Below are positions 8,327 to 15,906 of a DNA stretch of 28,453 nucleotides, one piece after another. Position 1 is the stretch's first letter; each line of letters starts with the position of its first letter. Position numbers and translations under genes: made by a program. Under the pieces are notes generated by a model. It saw only the letters and a list, made by a program, of their open reading frames with translations. It was not told the origin of the DNA and searched no databases. The DNA comes from CAYNNQ01 sp964398785 (GTDB lineage Bacteria; Desulfobacterota; Desulfovibrionia; Desulfovibrionales; Desulfonatronovibrionaceae), in NCBI GenBank assembly GCA_964398785.1, contig CAYNNQ010000035.1:1-28453 (forward strand), given 5' to 3'.

Positions 8327-8793
8327 TTGTCTTTGCTCAAGACCGGGGTGTTTTTTTCTATCGGCAGACCGGAGAGTACTATGCCCATTCCTGTCCAGAC
8401 AAAGGCCAAATAATTAAAGGCCATGGGGATCTTTATTACCGGACTGCTTTGGTTCCAATTGCCCGCGGCCGCTTTAAGTCCCGCCAACATAAACATAGCC
8501 CCGATAAAAAGGACAATTACGGAGATGAACGCTTTTTTTGCCTTGTGCGGGATAAATAGATCCAATTTGAGCAAGGCGTTCTGGGAGGCCAAGAGTCCCC
8601 CTCCGGCTCCGGTAAGCCAAACCATGGCCGTTTGGGTGATATCCACAGTCCATCCGCTGCTTTTGAGTCCAATTAAACGGGCTGCTATTTGGAAAATAAG
8701 CGAAAGACAGATCACCAATAACGCGCCTCCGGCTATCCCGGCGCTAATCTTCCGGTACCCTGCGGCTATGCCCGTTAAGGCTTGCTTAAGCAT
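8323..8793 (-). CDS. dctQ: TRAP transporter small permease (DctQ type)
   Basis: 156-residue DctQ-type membrane protein with four predicted helices, the partner of the large permease. Typical features are the WTVDITQTAMVWLTGAGGGLL segment (about 43-63; family pattern W..E....WL...G) and a conserved basic region between helices 2 and 3 (IPHKAKKAF). It ends inside the start of the large permease gene (4-bp overlap) and begins 6 bp after the gcvT stop. The tight spacing places gcvT, dctQ and dctM on one transcript. Sequence identity in DctQ proteins is low, so the synteny with DctM is an important part of the call. Confidence 0.88.
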   Translation of the reverse strand: MLKQALTGIAAGYRKISAGIAGGALLVICLSLIFQIAARLIGLKSSGWTVDITQTAMVWLTGAGGGLLASQNALLKLDLFIPHKAKKAFISVIVLFIGAMFMLAGLKAAAGNWNQSSPVIKIPMAFNYLAFVWTGMGIVLSGLPIEKNTPVLSKDK

Positions 8794-8799
8794 GGGCGC

Positions 8800-9888
8800 C
8801 TACTCAAGCTTCATTCGGGCGGTCCCCTGTGTATAAAAGGGCAGTTCCGTCTTTTCGGCCATGAGTTCCGTCTTGGCCATGGGAATTTTGAATTCTTTTT
8901 CTTCCGCAACATCCGGGTCCACATAAGCAAGAGCAATACTGTGCCCCAAAGAGGGAGCGAATGAGGCACTTGTTACCCTGCCCACCTTCCTTCCTTCCCG
9001 ATATACGGGTGTACTCTGCCTTGCAGCGCGCCTGCCGTCAATTTTCAAAGGGATAAGTCTGGCGGACTCCCTGCCTAGAGCTTCCTTGCCGATATAGTCC
9101 GCTTCGGAATTGAGCATTGATGAATATCCAGCCTCCACCGGGGTGTGCTCGGTATCTAAATCCTGGCCGTAGAGAAGGAGTCCCGCCTCCAGGCGCAAGG
9201 TGTCCCGCGCCCCGAGTCCCGCCGGTTGGACCTTTTCGTTACCGACAAAAGCTTCCCATACAGTGAGGGCATGACTCCAAGGCAGATAGATTTCATATCC
9301 TAGTTCGCCGGTATAGCCGGTGCGGCTTACATTTATGGGGATGCCCCTCCAGGTTATATGCTGGAAATTGAAGAATTTGAGGGAACGCCATGCATATTCG
9401 GGCATCACTTCCTCCAGGACTTGTATGGACAACGGGCCCTGCAGATCTATCTTGGCTGTCTGCATGGTTTCGTCCCTTAACTCAACTTTTCTGCTCAGGT
9501 GGGATTTAATCCATTCATAATCGGTTTCCTGGCGGGCACCGTTAACCACCAGCATGAATTCATCCCGATCCAGGCGGTAGACCAGCAGATCATCTATCAC
9601 TCCCCCGGAATGATTGAGCATGAATCCGTAGCGGCATTTCCCCGGAGAAAGGGTGTCCAGATTATGGGTGACTATTTGGGAAAGCTCGTCCGCAGCTTCG
9701 GGACCGGATATAAAGAATTCTCCCATGTGGGATATGTCGAATACTGCGCAGTTTTTTCTTGTCTGTTGATGTTCATGGATAATACCGGAATACTGCACGG
9801 GCATTTCCCAACCGGCGAAAGGGACCATCTTTGCCTTGTTCTCCCTGTGCCAGGAATCCAATGGGGTTTTATTCAGCGAAGCACTCAT
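8800..9888 (-). CDS. gcvT: Glycine cleavage system T protein (aminomethyltransferase)
   Basis: 362-residue tetrahydrofolate-dependent aminomethyltransferase. It releases ammonia from the aminomethyl-lipoyl H protein and forms 5,10-methylene-THF. Recognisable segments are MVPFAGWEMPVQY (21-33), FDISHMGEF, and GGVIDDLLVYR with the catalytic-type Asp near residue 100. SRTGYTGELGYEIY (about 203-216) and the C-terminal GCV_T_C domain (VGRVTSASFAPSLG) follow. AAGGAG 7 bases before the ATG supports the start. It is the first gene of an operon with a TRAP permease pair and rsmE. The other glycine cleavage genes (gcvH, gcvPA, gcvPB) are not in the window, so it is detached from its usual partners. Confidence 0.93.
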   Translation of the reverse strand: MSASLNKTPLDSWHRENKAKMVPFAGWEMPVQYSGIIHEHQQTRKNCAVFDISHMGEFFISGPEAADELSQIVTHNLDTLSPGKCRYGFMLNHSGGVIDDLLVYRLDRDEFMLVVNGARQETDYEWIKSHLSRKVELRDETMQTAKIDLQGPLSIQVLEEVMPEYAWRSLKFFNFQHITWRGIPINVSRTGYTGELGYEIYLPWSHALTVWEAFVGNEKVQPAGLGARDTLRLEAGLLLYGQDLDTEHTPVEAGYSSMLNSEADYIGKEALGRESARLIPLKIDGRRAARQSTPVYREGRKVGRVTSASFAPSLGHSIALAYVDPDVAEEKEFKIPMAKTELMAEKTELPFYTQGTARMKLE

Positions 9889-9941
9889 TTTCCGCTCCTT
9901 GGTTTTTTGCTGAAGTTTTCAATGTGTTTGAAATTAACAAG

Positions 9942-10125
9942 TTTCCATCCGGAAATGGCCCTTTTCCAGTTTAACTGCGTCAAATTTCGTAATTATTCGA
10001 TCACGTATTAGGATACGCTCGCTCATGATTACTTAATTTCCTTGTTAAACAGAAAAAAATTTCATGTCCGAATTAAAAACCTGATAGTTCTAAATCCGAA
10101 AATTTTTGAATTTCCGGATAAGAAC
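9942..10125 (+). mobile_element. MITE-like repeat, copy 1
   Basis: 184-bp non-coding repeat between gcvT and the unknown gene at 10135. It starts TTTCCATCCGGAAATGG and ends TTTCCGGATAAGAAC, so the ends are imperfect inverted repeats (ATCCGGAAAT against ATTTCCGGAT). It is flanked by TAACAAG (9935-9941) and TAACTAG (10126-10132), a 7-bp duplication with one mismatch. The internal hairpin CAGTT-T-AACTG (9967-9977) differs from CCGTT/AACGG in other copies by a compensating base-pair change. Confidence 0.8.
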
Positions 10126-10134
10126 TAACTAGAG

Positions 10135-11847
10135 CTACCCGGATTTGGCCCGGCGAATAGCTTTCAGATCGTCTAGCAGTCCAATTATGTATCCGTAAAG
10201 CCTACGGATGTTCCTTCCGTATTGGGTCAGGGAATCTTCTTGGGCCTGTATGTATTTTTTTCGTAAATAGCGGTCATTTAGTATGTTTTCGCTCATGGAA
10301 ATGGCCTTGGCTACCACTTGGTCAAAATAATCAACCATCTCGAATTTGAATTCGTTCAGGATCTTGTGCATGTATTGCAGCATTTCTTTGTAGTTGATCT
10401 TTTTTCCGTACAGTTTTCTTCGTCCCAAATCCTCCAAAAGCCTTATTTTTCTGGTCTGGCGAATGAAGCTGTATTTCTGCCAGACTTCATGATACAGATG
10501 CCCCAGATTCTGGAATTCTTCATAATTTTCCGGATTGAGCAGGTAGTTGTCCAACACTTTGATTACATTGGAATAGAACTCCTCGGAATAGCCCACTATT
10601 CTTCTTTGATGTTTGCTTAGCCATGCGTATAAAAATTTCAATCTCTTTTCATGGGTTTCCGTGTCCTCTACTATTTCCCTTTTATATTTTACCCGACCGG
10701 TGAATTCCCCTTTAACTATATCGTTTAGTTTGAGAGTAAGATAGGAAGTGTCCTTGATCAGGTTTATGCGGGTGCAGGGCTCGCCCGTAAGTGGGTCGAC
10801 CAGTTCCTGGCGAAAAACGGAAAGGGCTCTGTCTTCTTGAACGTTGTTCGGGTCGTATTTGTGCTGTTTGTATATTACCCGAAGCAGGATGACCTTTTTT
10901 TCCGGATCGACAAAAAGGTTTTCCCGGCGCAAATAATCTTCTGTTTTTTTGTCCAGACTATCCAAGCGGGTGAGGGCCAATTTTTCCACGCGAGGGTAGA
11001 ACTTGTGCTCCGGGTGTGAATAGATGGAGGTTATGCACCGGTCGGATTGGCCCAGAACACGGATGAGAAAATTTTCCCCGAGTTTGAAGAGCCTGCGGCT
11101 GAAAAGGGCCGCCGAGGTTCGTCTTTCCGACACTATGGGGAAACCGTAAAGTTCCATCAGAAAATGATAGACGAAGTTTCGGTTACGTTCATAGTAATAG
11201 TTGTTATTGGGCAGAAATTTTTTGATCCTCAACCCGAATCGTTTCATTTCGGTATCAAGGTCAGAGGGGAATGAAGCGTATGTACCGCTTAGGTAAAAGT
11301 CTGATTCATTATCCAAAGACATTACATGACCGCGGTCCATATGCAGGAGAAAGGGGAAAAGTGCCGGGTAGTTATTCAGGTCGTAAACTCCCCTTTTGGC
11401 GAATTTACGCCGGAAATGGTCCTGATTTTTTTTGGGCAGTTTTTGGGAAACGGTCTGGAGATTATGGTGTTTTATCTTTTCCGGGAGTGCGCACTTGTTC
11501 CCGAGAGGAGAAGGAAATTCTTCCTGCGGGGAATGAATTATATCAAACTGAAATATCTCGTTGAAATAGTCAATAGGTCTCTCAAAGGCCACCATGCTGA
11601 ATCCGGGCAAGTGTTCAAACTCGTACAGATCGGCCTCAAAAGACGGTAAAAGTTCGCGGGTGTCGAGGAGGGGATATCTCTGGAAATCGAAATAGGGTTT
11701 GATCAGGCATTGTTGTGCATGAACAATATCCAGGTATTTTTTTAAAGCGATTATGTTGTTTAGTTTGAATTTGGGCAACGGGGTTGACTTGTTGGACCAG
11801 ACAATATTTTCCGCCTCTCGAAAGAATTCGTACCACTTTCTCTTCAT
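10135..11847 (-). CDS. Large protein of unknown function
   Basis: 570-residue predicted soluble protein that I do not recognise. It has no signal peptide and no membrane segment. It is rich in Lys, Arg, Tyr and Phe, with many charged helical stretches towards the C-terminus (from about residue 400, e.g. KHQRRIVGYSEEFYSNVIKV and HEVWQKYSFIRQTRKIRLLE). A central part (about 240-400) alternates hydrophobic and charged segments. No nucleotide-binding P-loop, zinc site or common catalytic motif was found. The gene and its surroundings are visibly more AT-rich than neighbouring operons, and it sits between repeat-bearing gaps, which could mean acquisition by transfer. The frame is intact over 1.7 kb, so it is very probably a real gene. 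Confidence 0.75.
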   Translation of the reverse strand: MKRKWYEFFREAENIVWSNKSTPLPKFKLNNIIALKKYLDIVHAQQCLIKPYFDFQRYPLLDTRELLPSFEADLYEFEHLPGFSMVAFERPIDYFNEIFQFDIIHSPQEEFPSPLGNKCALPEKIKHHNLQTVSQKLPKKNQDHFRRKFAKRGVYDLNNYPALFPFLLHMDRGHVMSLDNESDFYLSGTYASFPSDLDTEMKRFGLRIKKFLPNNNYYYERNRNFVYHFLMELYGFPIVSERRTSAALFSRRLFKLGENFLIRVLGQSDRCITSIYSHPEHKFYPRVEKLALTRLDSLDKKTEDYLRRENLFVDPEKKVILLRVIYKQHKYDPNNVQEDRALSVFRQELVDPLTGEPCTRINLIKDTSYLTLKLNDIVKGEFTGRVKYKREIVEDTETHEKRLKFLYAWLSKHQRRIVGYSEEFYSNVIKVLDNYLLNPENYEEFQNLGHLYHEVWQKYSFIRQTRKIRLLEDLGRRKLYGKKINYKEMLQYMHKILNEFKFEMVDYFDQVVAKAISMSENILNDRYLRKKYIQAQEDSLTQYGRNIRRLYGYIIGLLDDLKAIRRAKSG

Positions 11848-12155
11848 ATTCTTGTGCAGTTTTTAAAAATTTTTAAAGATTGTTTTATTGGCAATAAGTC
11901 TTACAAAGGATTTTAAAGTTTAACTTAATTTTGTCTATAAGGCAAGTTTGAATAAAAAAAATTTTAAAATACGCTTTCTTGGCAGATGTAGGTTGAAAAA
12001 TTAAATATGCATAAATAGAAAACAGCGTACGTTACAGGTATATTAACCCTAGATACGGATCAGATATAAAAAAATTGCTTTTATTTGCTTTTAAGGATAA
12101 GTGTATATTTCTGGAGGAGAGTTTTGTGTTTTGGGTATGTATAGTGCTCTGATAC

Positions 12156-12202
12156 GCCTGTAAAAAATATGTTTTTGCAGACAGTGTTAAGGTTTAAGTT
12201 GA
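12156..12202 (+). repeat. Palindromic repeat, copy A
   Basis: GCCTGTAAAAA and TTTTTGCAGAC form an A/T-rich hairpin around ATATG, followed by AGTGTTAAGGTTTAAGTTGA. The same 47-bp arrangement recurs at 28407-28453 with four or five substitutions. It is not part of any gene I can see. Confidence 0.7.
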
Positions 12203-12330
12203 AACTGTTAAATAAATCAGAGAGTTGCAAAATTTAATCTGTGTATTTAACTCCATCCTTCGACTTTTTGTGCATATGTCTGGCCTCGGGGAGTGTTGAC
12301 ACCCAGCAACCGTTTTATCTATTTAGTTAG

Positions 12331-12514
12331 TTTCCATCCGGAAATGGCCCTTTTCCGTTATAACGGCGTCAATTTTGGTAATTATTCGATCCCGTATTAA
12401 GATACGCTCGCTCCTAATTACTTAATTTCCTTGTTAAACAGGAAAAAATCTCATTTCCGAATTGGAAACGTGATATTTCTAAACCCGGAAATTTTTGAAT
12501 TTCCGGATAAGAAC
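12331..12514 (+). mobile_element. MITE-like repeat, copy 2
   Basis: 184 bp, same orientation as the other copies and very close to copy 4. Flanks are TAGTTAG (12324-12330) and TAATTAG (12515-12521). Internal structure: perfect palindrome CCGTTATAACGG (12355-12366); GTAATTA (12378-12384) pairing with TAATTAC (12415-12421) around the inner hairpin CGTAT-TAAG-ATACG (12393-12406); and TTTCC-GAATT-GGAAA further on. No open frame of note. Confidence 0.82.
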
Positions 12515-12564
12515 TAATTAGTTGTTTTAGCCCATAATCCGAAAGACAGAGCAGGGTCGCCGAA

Positions 12565-12774
12565 ATGAAAAAATTGGACAAGTGCCCCCGGGCTGAGGTG
12601 AACGCCCGGTATTGCACATGCACGTACTATGAATGCCCCAGACACGGATTGTGTTGCGAATGCCTGCATTATCACCGTCAGAGGGGGGAGTTGCCCGCCT
12701 GTTATTTTACCCAGGAAGAGGAAAAAACCTACAATCGGAGTTTGGAGTTTTATTTTCAGAGGCATTTTAAGTAG
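12565..12774 (+). CDS. Small Cys-rich protein, DUF6485-like
   Basis: 69-residue protein with eight cysteines in the order C7, C17, C19, C24, C30, C31, C33 and C46 (CTCTYYECPRHGLCCECLHYH, then ELPACYF). The pattern resembles the small DUF6485 family seen in anaerobes, likely a metal- or Fe-S-binding fold of unknown role. The ribosome site is weak (GCAGGG about 10 bases upstream). The gene lies between MITE copies 2 and 3. Its TAG stop (12772-12774) is the last three bases of the 7-bp target duplication TAAGTAG created by copy 3, so the insertion just preserved the reading frame end. The family assignment is from memory of the cysteine pattern and is moderately sure. Confidence 0.72.
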   Translation: MKKLDKCPRAEVNARYCTCTYYECPRHGLCCECLHYHRQRGELPACYFTQEEEKTYNRSLEFYFQRHFK

Positions 12775-12956
12775 TTCTTATCCGCAAATGGCCCTTTTCC
12801 AGGTTAACTGCGAGGGTTTTCGTAATTATTAGACCACGTATTAAGATACGTTCACTCATAATTATTAAATTTCCTTTTTAAACAGAAAAACATCATTTCC
12901 GAATTGGAAATTTGATATTTCTACATTCGGAAATTTTTGAATTTCCGGATAAGAAT
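12775..12956 (+). mobile_element. MITE-like repeat, copy 3
   Basis: 182 bp, same orientation as the other copies but with a more diverged left end (TTCTTATCCGCAAATGG). It is flanked by perfect 7-bp direct repeats TAAGTAG at 12768-12774 and 12957-12963. It touches the stop codon of the DUF6485-like gene on the left and lies 16 bp from the ATG of the GAF gene on the right, so it forms the whole upstream region of that gene. Confidence 0.82.
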
Positions 12957-12972
12957 TAAGTAGTGGATATAT

Positions 12973-13920
12973 ATGAGCGCTAATTGTTTGGAAAGTATCC
13001 TGGGGATTGTCAGCAGCGTCTTTGACGCTTATTCAGCGGCCCTCATACTCAAAAAGGATGAGGAGAAGTATGCTATTGCCCACTCTTTCAGTCTCGGGGA
13101 TCAAATAGATACCCAGAAGGAAATCCGTCCTGGCACTGGTCTTGTCGGCTGGATCCTGCGCAACCAAAGACCTCTTTTGATAAATAACTTTGACCGCGAA
13201 GTCAGCTGTCTAGGTTATTACAGTTCGGGGGGGGATTCGAAGATAAAGGCCTTTATGGGATGTCCCCTTTCCTCTAAAGAGGGAGTGCTCTGCCTGGACA
13301 GCAAAAAGACTTATTCCTTCAGTGACAAGGACCAAAAGATCCTGCACCAGTTTGTACAATTGGTGGAAAGGTTGCGTACCGGCTTGTGTGAGATTGATGC
13401 CAGCAGGCGCAAAGAAACCCTTTTTGATTGTATTACTTTGGTTTTGAGACTTCGTTCCAAGTATCCCAAGTGGAGGACATACTTGAATGAACTCTTGAAG
13501 CTTTTGGTTCACTACACCGGATTTAATTGCTGTTTCATGGTTAGCCGGGACGAAACAGGCAGTGGTTATTATCTTGAGGCTAGCCATAATTTGGAACTCA
13601 AATCGAAGCTGGCTGAAGGGCACAAATTCAATATTGATTCCGGTCTGATGGGATGGGTTTTGAAAAACGGAACTCAGGTGTTTTCCTCCGAAAAAAAAGG
13701 GGTGACCAATCTGCCCCTGTTTGGTAAGGAAGTGCAAACGCCGGATTTCGCTACCCTGTCCTGCCTGCCATTGGTAGTGCACAAAAAGACGAGAGGGGTT
13801 TTGGTTTTGGCGGACCGGGGAGAAGTGGGCTGTGATCAGAATATGAAGTCTTTTTTGCTTATTGTGGCTGACTATCTCGGTCTTTTTCTGGAGAATCTAT
13901 ATTTGCGGGCCAGGAGTTGA
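12973..13920 (+). CDS. Tandem GAF-domain protein
   Basis: 315 residues with two GAF domains. The first spans about 1-135 (IRPGTGLVGWILRNQRPLLI, then FMGCPLSSKEGVLCLDS). The second spans about 155-312 (FNIDSGLMGWVLKNGTQVF, then SCLPLVVHKKTRGVLVLAD). GAF domains bind small ligands or mediate dimerisation; no kinase, cyclase or DNA-binding output domain is attached, so it may act by protein contact. The ligand is unknown. The ribosome site is poor, and the upstream region is entirely MITE copy 3. mreB follows by 37 bp on the same strand, suggesting co-transcription. Confidence 0.82.
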   Translation: MSANCLESILGIVSSVFDAYSAALILKKDEEKYAIAHSFSLGDQIDTQKEIRPGTGLVGWILRNQRPLLINNFDREVSCLGYYSSGGDSKIKAFMGCPLSSKEGVLCLDSKKTYSFSDKDQKILHQFVQLVERLRTGLCEIDASRRKETLFDCITLVLRLRSKYPKWRTYLNELLKLLVHYTGFNCCFMVSRDETGSGYYLEASHNLELKSKLAEGHKFNIDSGLMGWVLKNGTQVFSSEKKGVTNLPLFGKEVQTPDFATLSCLPLVVHKKTRGVLVLADRGEVGCDQNMKSFLLIVADYLGLFLENLYLRARS

Positions 13921-13957
13921 TGAGTGACTTGCAGTAAATTTTTATTGGGGGGTGGGA

Positions 13958-14983
13958 ATGGTCTGGAATAAATTGTTGGGATTTATGGGCAAGAATCTGG
14001 CTATGGACCTGGGTACGGCGAATACGCTTATGTATACTCCCCAAGACGGGATCGTGCTGGATGAACCTTCCATAGTAGCTCTATCCTCCAAGGACAACAA
14101 AGTCCTGGCCGTGGGCCAGGAAGCAAAGGAATTCTTGGGGCGGACTCCGAAAAGCATTATGGCCATCCGTCCGATGAAAGACGGGGTTATTGCTGATTTT
14201 GAAGTGACTAAGACAATGATTTCTTATTTTATCCGCAAGGTAATTAAAGGATTCAATCTAATAAAGCCGCGGATGGTCATCTGTGTCCCTACAGGTATTA
14301 CCCCGGTGGAAAAACGGGCTGTTATAGAATCCGGTTTGCAATCCGGAGCAAGGGAAGTGCTACTCGTTGAGGAGCCCATGGCCGCGGCTATTGGCGCGGA
14401 TTTGCCCATTGAGGAACCATTGGGGAATATGGTCGTGGACATCGGCGGAGGGACCACCGAAGTAGCGGTTATTTCCCTCTCGGCAGTTGCCTACTCCGAG
14501 TCGGTCCGGGTGGCCGGGGATGAAATGAATGACGCCATTCAGAGATATATTCAAAACAAGTATCAGTTGCTCATCGGAGAAAATATGGCAGAGACCGTGA
14601 AAAAGAAGGTAGGGGCGGCTGAACCCCTGCAAGAGCAGCGAACTTGTCAGGTTACTGGAAAATATGTGGTTAATGGGGCCCCGAAAGGAGTGGAAATAAG
14701 CGATAGAGAAATCGCCGAGGCAATCAAAGAGCCTGTAGGTGCTATCGTTGCCGCAGTAGGGCGAGCCCTGGACAAGACTCCTCCGGAATTAATTTCCGAT
14801 ATATTGGATCAGGGAGTGCTTTTGGCTGGAGGAGGAGCATGGCTCAAGGGCCTGGATTCTCTTATCAGCAATAAACTGCAACTGAAGGTGGTGGTGGATC
14901 AGGAACCCTTGACTACAGTAGTTAGGGGGACCGGCATTACTCTTGGCAATATGAAAAAATTTAGCCAGGTTTATTTGAACTAG
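13958..14983 (+). CDS. mreB: Actin-like rod-shape protein MreB
   Basis: 341-residue bacterial actin that forms membrane-associated filaments and positions the elongation peptidoglycan machinery. Nucleotide-binding signatures are visible: phosphate-1 motif MDLGTANT (16-23), IPVEK-like segment VPTGITPVEKRAV (about 109-121), phosphate-2 motif VDIGGGTTEVAVIS (about 158-171) and adenosine motif LLAGGGAWLKGL (about 288-299). The GTG at 13952 would add two residues; ATG 13958 is preferred because the G-rich ribosome site (13946-13955) then has normal spacing. mreC and mreD do not follow, so this is a solitary copy, perhaps a paralogue of the one in the usual mreBCD cluster. Confidence 0.93.
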   Translation: MVWNKLLGFMGKNLAMDLGTANTLMYTPQDGIVLDEPSIVALSSKDNKVLAVGQEAKEFLGRTPKSIMAIRPMKDGVIADFEVTKTMISYFIRKVIKGFNLIKPRMVICVPTGITPVEKRAVIESGLQSGAREVLLVEEPMAAAIGADLPIEEPLGNMVVDIGGGTTEVAVISLSAVAYSESVRVAGDEMNDAIQRYIQNKYQLLIGENMAETVKKKVGAAEPLQEQRTCQVTGKYVVNGAPKGVEISDREIAEAIKEPVGAIVAAVGRALDKTPPELISDILDQGVLLAGGGAWLKGLDSLISNKLQLKVVVDQEPLTTVVRGTGITLGNMKKFSQVYLN

Positions 14984-14999
14984 AATCAAAGGCCGTCCT

Positions 15000-15527
15000 T
15001 CAGGAGAAAGGGAAAACCAGGTTGTTTTTCCAGGCAAAAATAAGACCCGGAGTAAGGAGTTCAGGCATTTCTTGGACTAAGCGGCCAAGTTCCTCCTTGT
15101 CCAGCAAAAACAATGATTCTGCTTCCCGAGTGTCCAGCCGAGGCATTTTTTGGATCTTGCCTGCAGAGAAGAAAGAAATCAGTTGGTAGTTGGTTTGGGC
15201 GCTGGCAGACACGGTATGTATCAAAGCGAGCCGGGGTGGGGAGAGTTTGGCTTTTCCCGTTAGATCCCGCCAAACGGCTGCATATGTTGACTCCCCGGCA
15301 CGGACGTGCGTGGAGGCCAGCAAATCCAGACGCCGGGGGTAAGTTTCCTTTTGAGCGCTCCTTTTCCGGATGTAGGCTCTCCCGTGAATATCATTTACCG
15401 TAGCCATGACTATACGGTGATTCAGTCCCTGATAGCGGGCGGTTTCCAGGGGCATAACAGCCACGGGGCGGTTGTTTTTATCCAGGATTTCCACCATGTC
15501 GGAATTAGTTGAGGAGGCTTTATTCAT
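15000..15527 (-). CDS. Nudix-fold protein with degenerate Nudix box
   Basis: 175-residue protein resembling the IPP-isomerase-like branch of the Nudix superfamily: AYIRKRSAQKETYPRRLDLLAS (51-72), then the box region THVRAGESTYAAVWRDLTGKAKL (73-95). Against GX5EX7REUXEEXGU, the first Gly is Thr73, RE is Arg87-Asp88, and the two metal-binding glutamates are Gly91-Lys92. Catalysis by the usual mechanism is therefore unlikely. It may bind nucleotides or act as a regulator. The gene converges on mreB with only 16 bp between stops. The frame is intact, so it is not an obvious pseudogene. Confidence 0.75.
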   Translation of the reverse strand: MNKASSTNSDMVEILDKNNRPVAVMPLETARYQGLNHRIVMATVNDIHGRAYIRKRSAQKETYPRRLDLLASTHVRAGESTYAAVWRDLTGKAKLSPPRLALIHTVSASAQTNYQLISFFSAGKIQKMPRLDTREAESLFLLDKEELGRLVQEMPELLTPGLIFAWKNNLVFPFS

Positions 15528-15593
15528 TTCCTGTCTCTCTCGGATGCTTTTCTGATTTCCAGCCCCTCACGAGTTAAAGTGAAGTTCTGGGAT

Positions 15594-15701
15594 GGATTTT
15601 GTGTGTTGCATTCGCCTGGTCCTTTCCGGTAACCAATTTTATATTTCGGGTCCTGGTCTTGTCATTAAAAGCATCCAAAAAGGGTCTGGAGAGAAAAATC
15701 C
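15594..15701 (+). repeat. 107-bp-class hairpin repeat, copy 1
   Basis: Starts GGATTTT (15594-15600) and ends AAAAATCC (15694-15701). The arms are imperfectly complementary (CGCCTGGTCCTTT against AAAGGGTCTGGAGAG). The right arm contains TTAAAAGCATCCAAAAAG (15665-15682), repeated exactly, inverted, in the left arm of copy 2 (15885-15902). Confidence 0.65.
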
Positions 15702-15906
15702 GCGACATCCGGTTGTGTCTGGATCCGGTGGTTTGCTCCCGATGGCCGAGATTCCGCCTTCTTGAGGGAAATGTTTTCTTGTGTATATCCGGGAAGGCCG
15801 GGAAGTTCAAGGTTTAAACCAGGAAGGGAAAATGTTTGGGCTCTTGGACACAGCGTGTGGATTTTTTATATTTTTCCGCCTGATCTTTTTGGATGCTTTT
15901 AACGAG

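Larger units (their letters stand above)
11848..12564. other. AT-rich gene-free region with two repeats
   Basis: No convincing gene in about 717 bp. The part from 11850 to 12300 is strongly AT-rich. It holds a palindromic repeat (12156-12202) and, nearer the right end, MITE copy 2 (12331-12514). A strong ribosome-site-like GGAGGAG (12113-12119) precedes an eight-codon GTG frame (12126-12152, VFWVCIVL) that ends just before the palindrome; whether this is translated is unknown. Minus-strand open frames at 12414-12765 run across the MITE and are not credible genes. Confidence 0.5.

Noticed and set aside
12414..12765. Minus-strand frames of 69 and 83 codons
   Set aside because: They cross MITE copy 2 and the antisense of the Cys-rich gene; no supporting signals.
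15574..15817. Overlapping 72- and 78-codon frames on opposite strands
   Set aside because: They run across hairpin repeat 1, have no family resemblance, and no good start signals.
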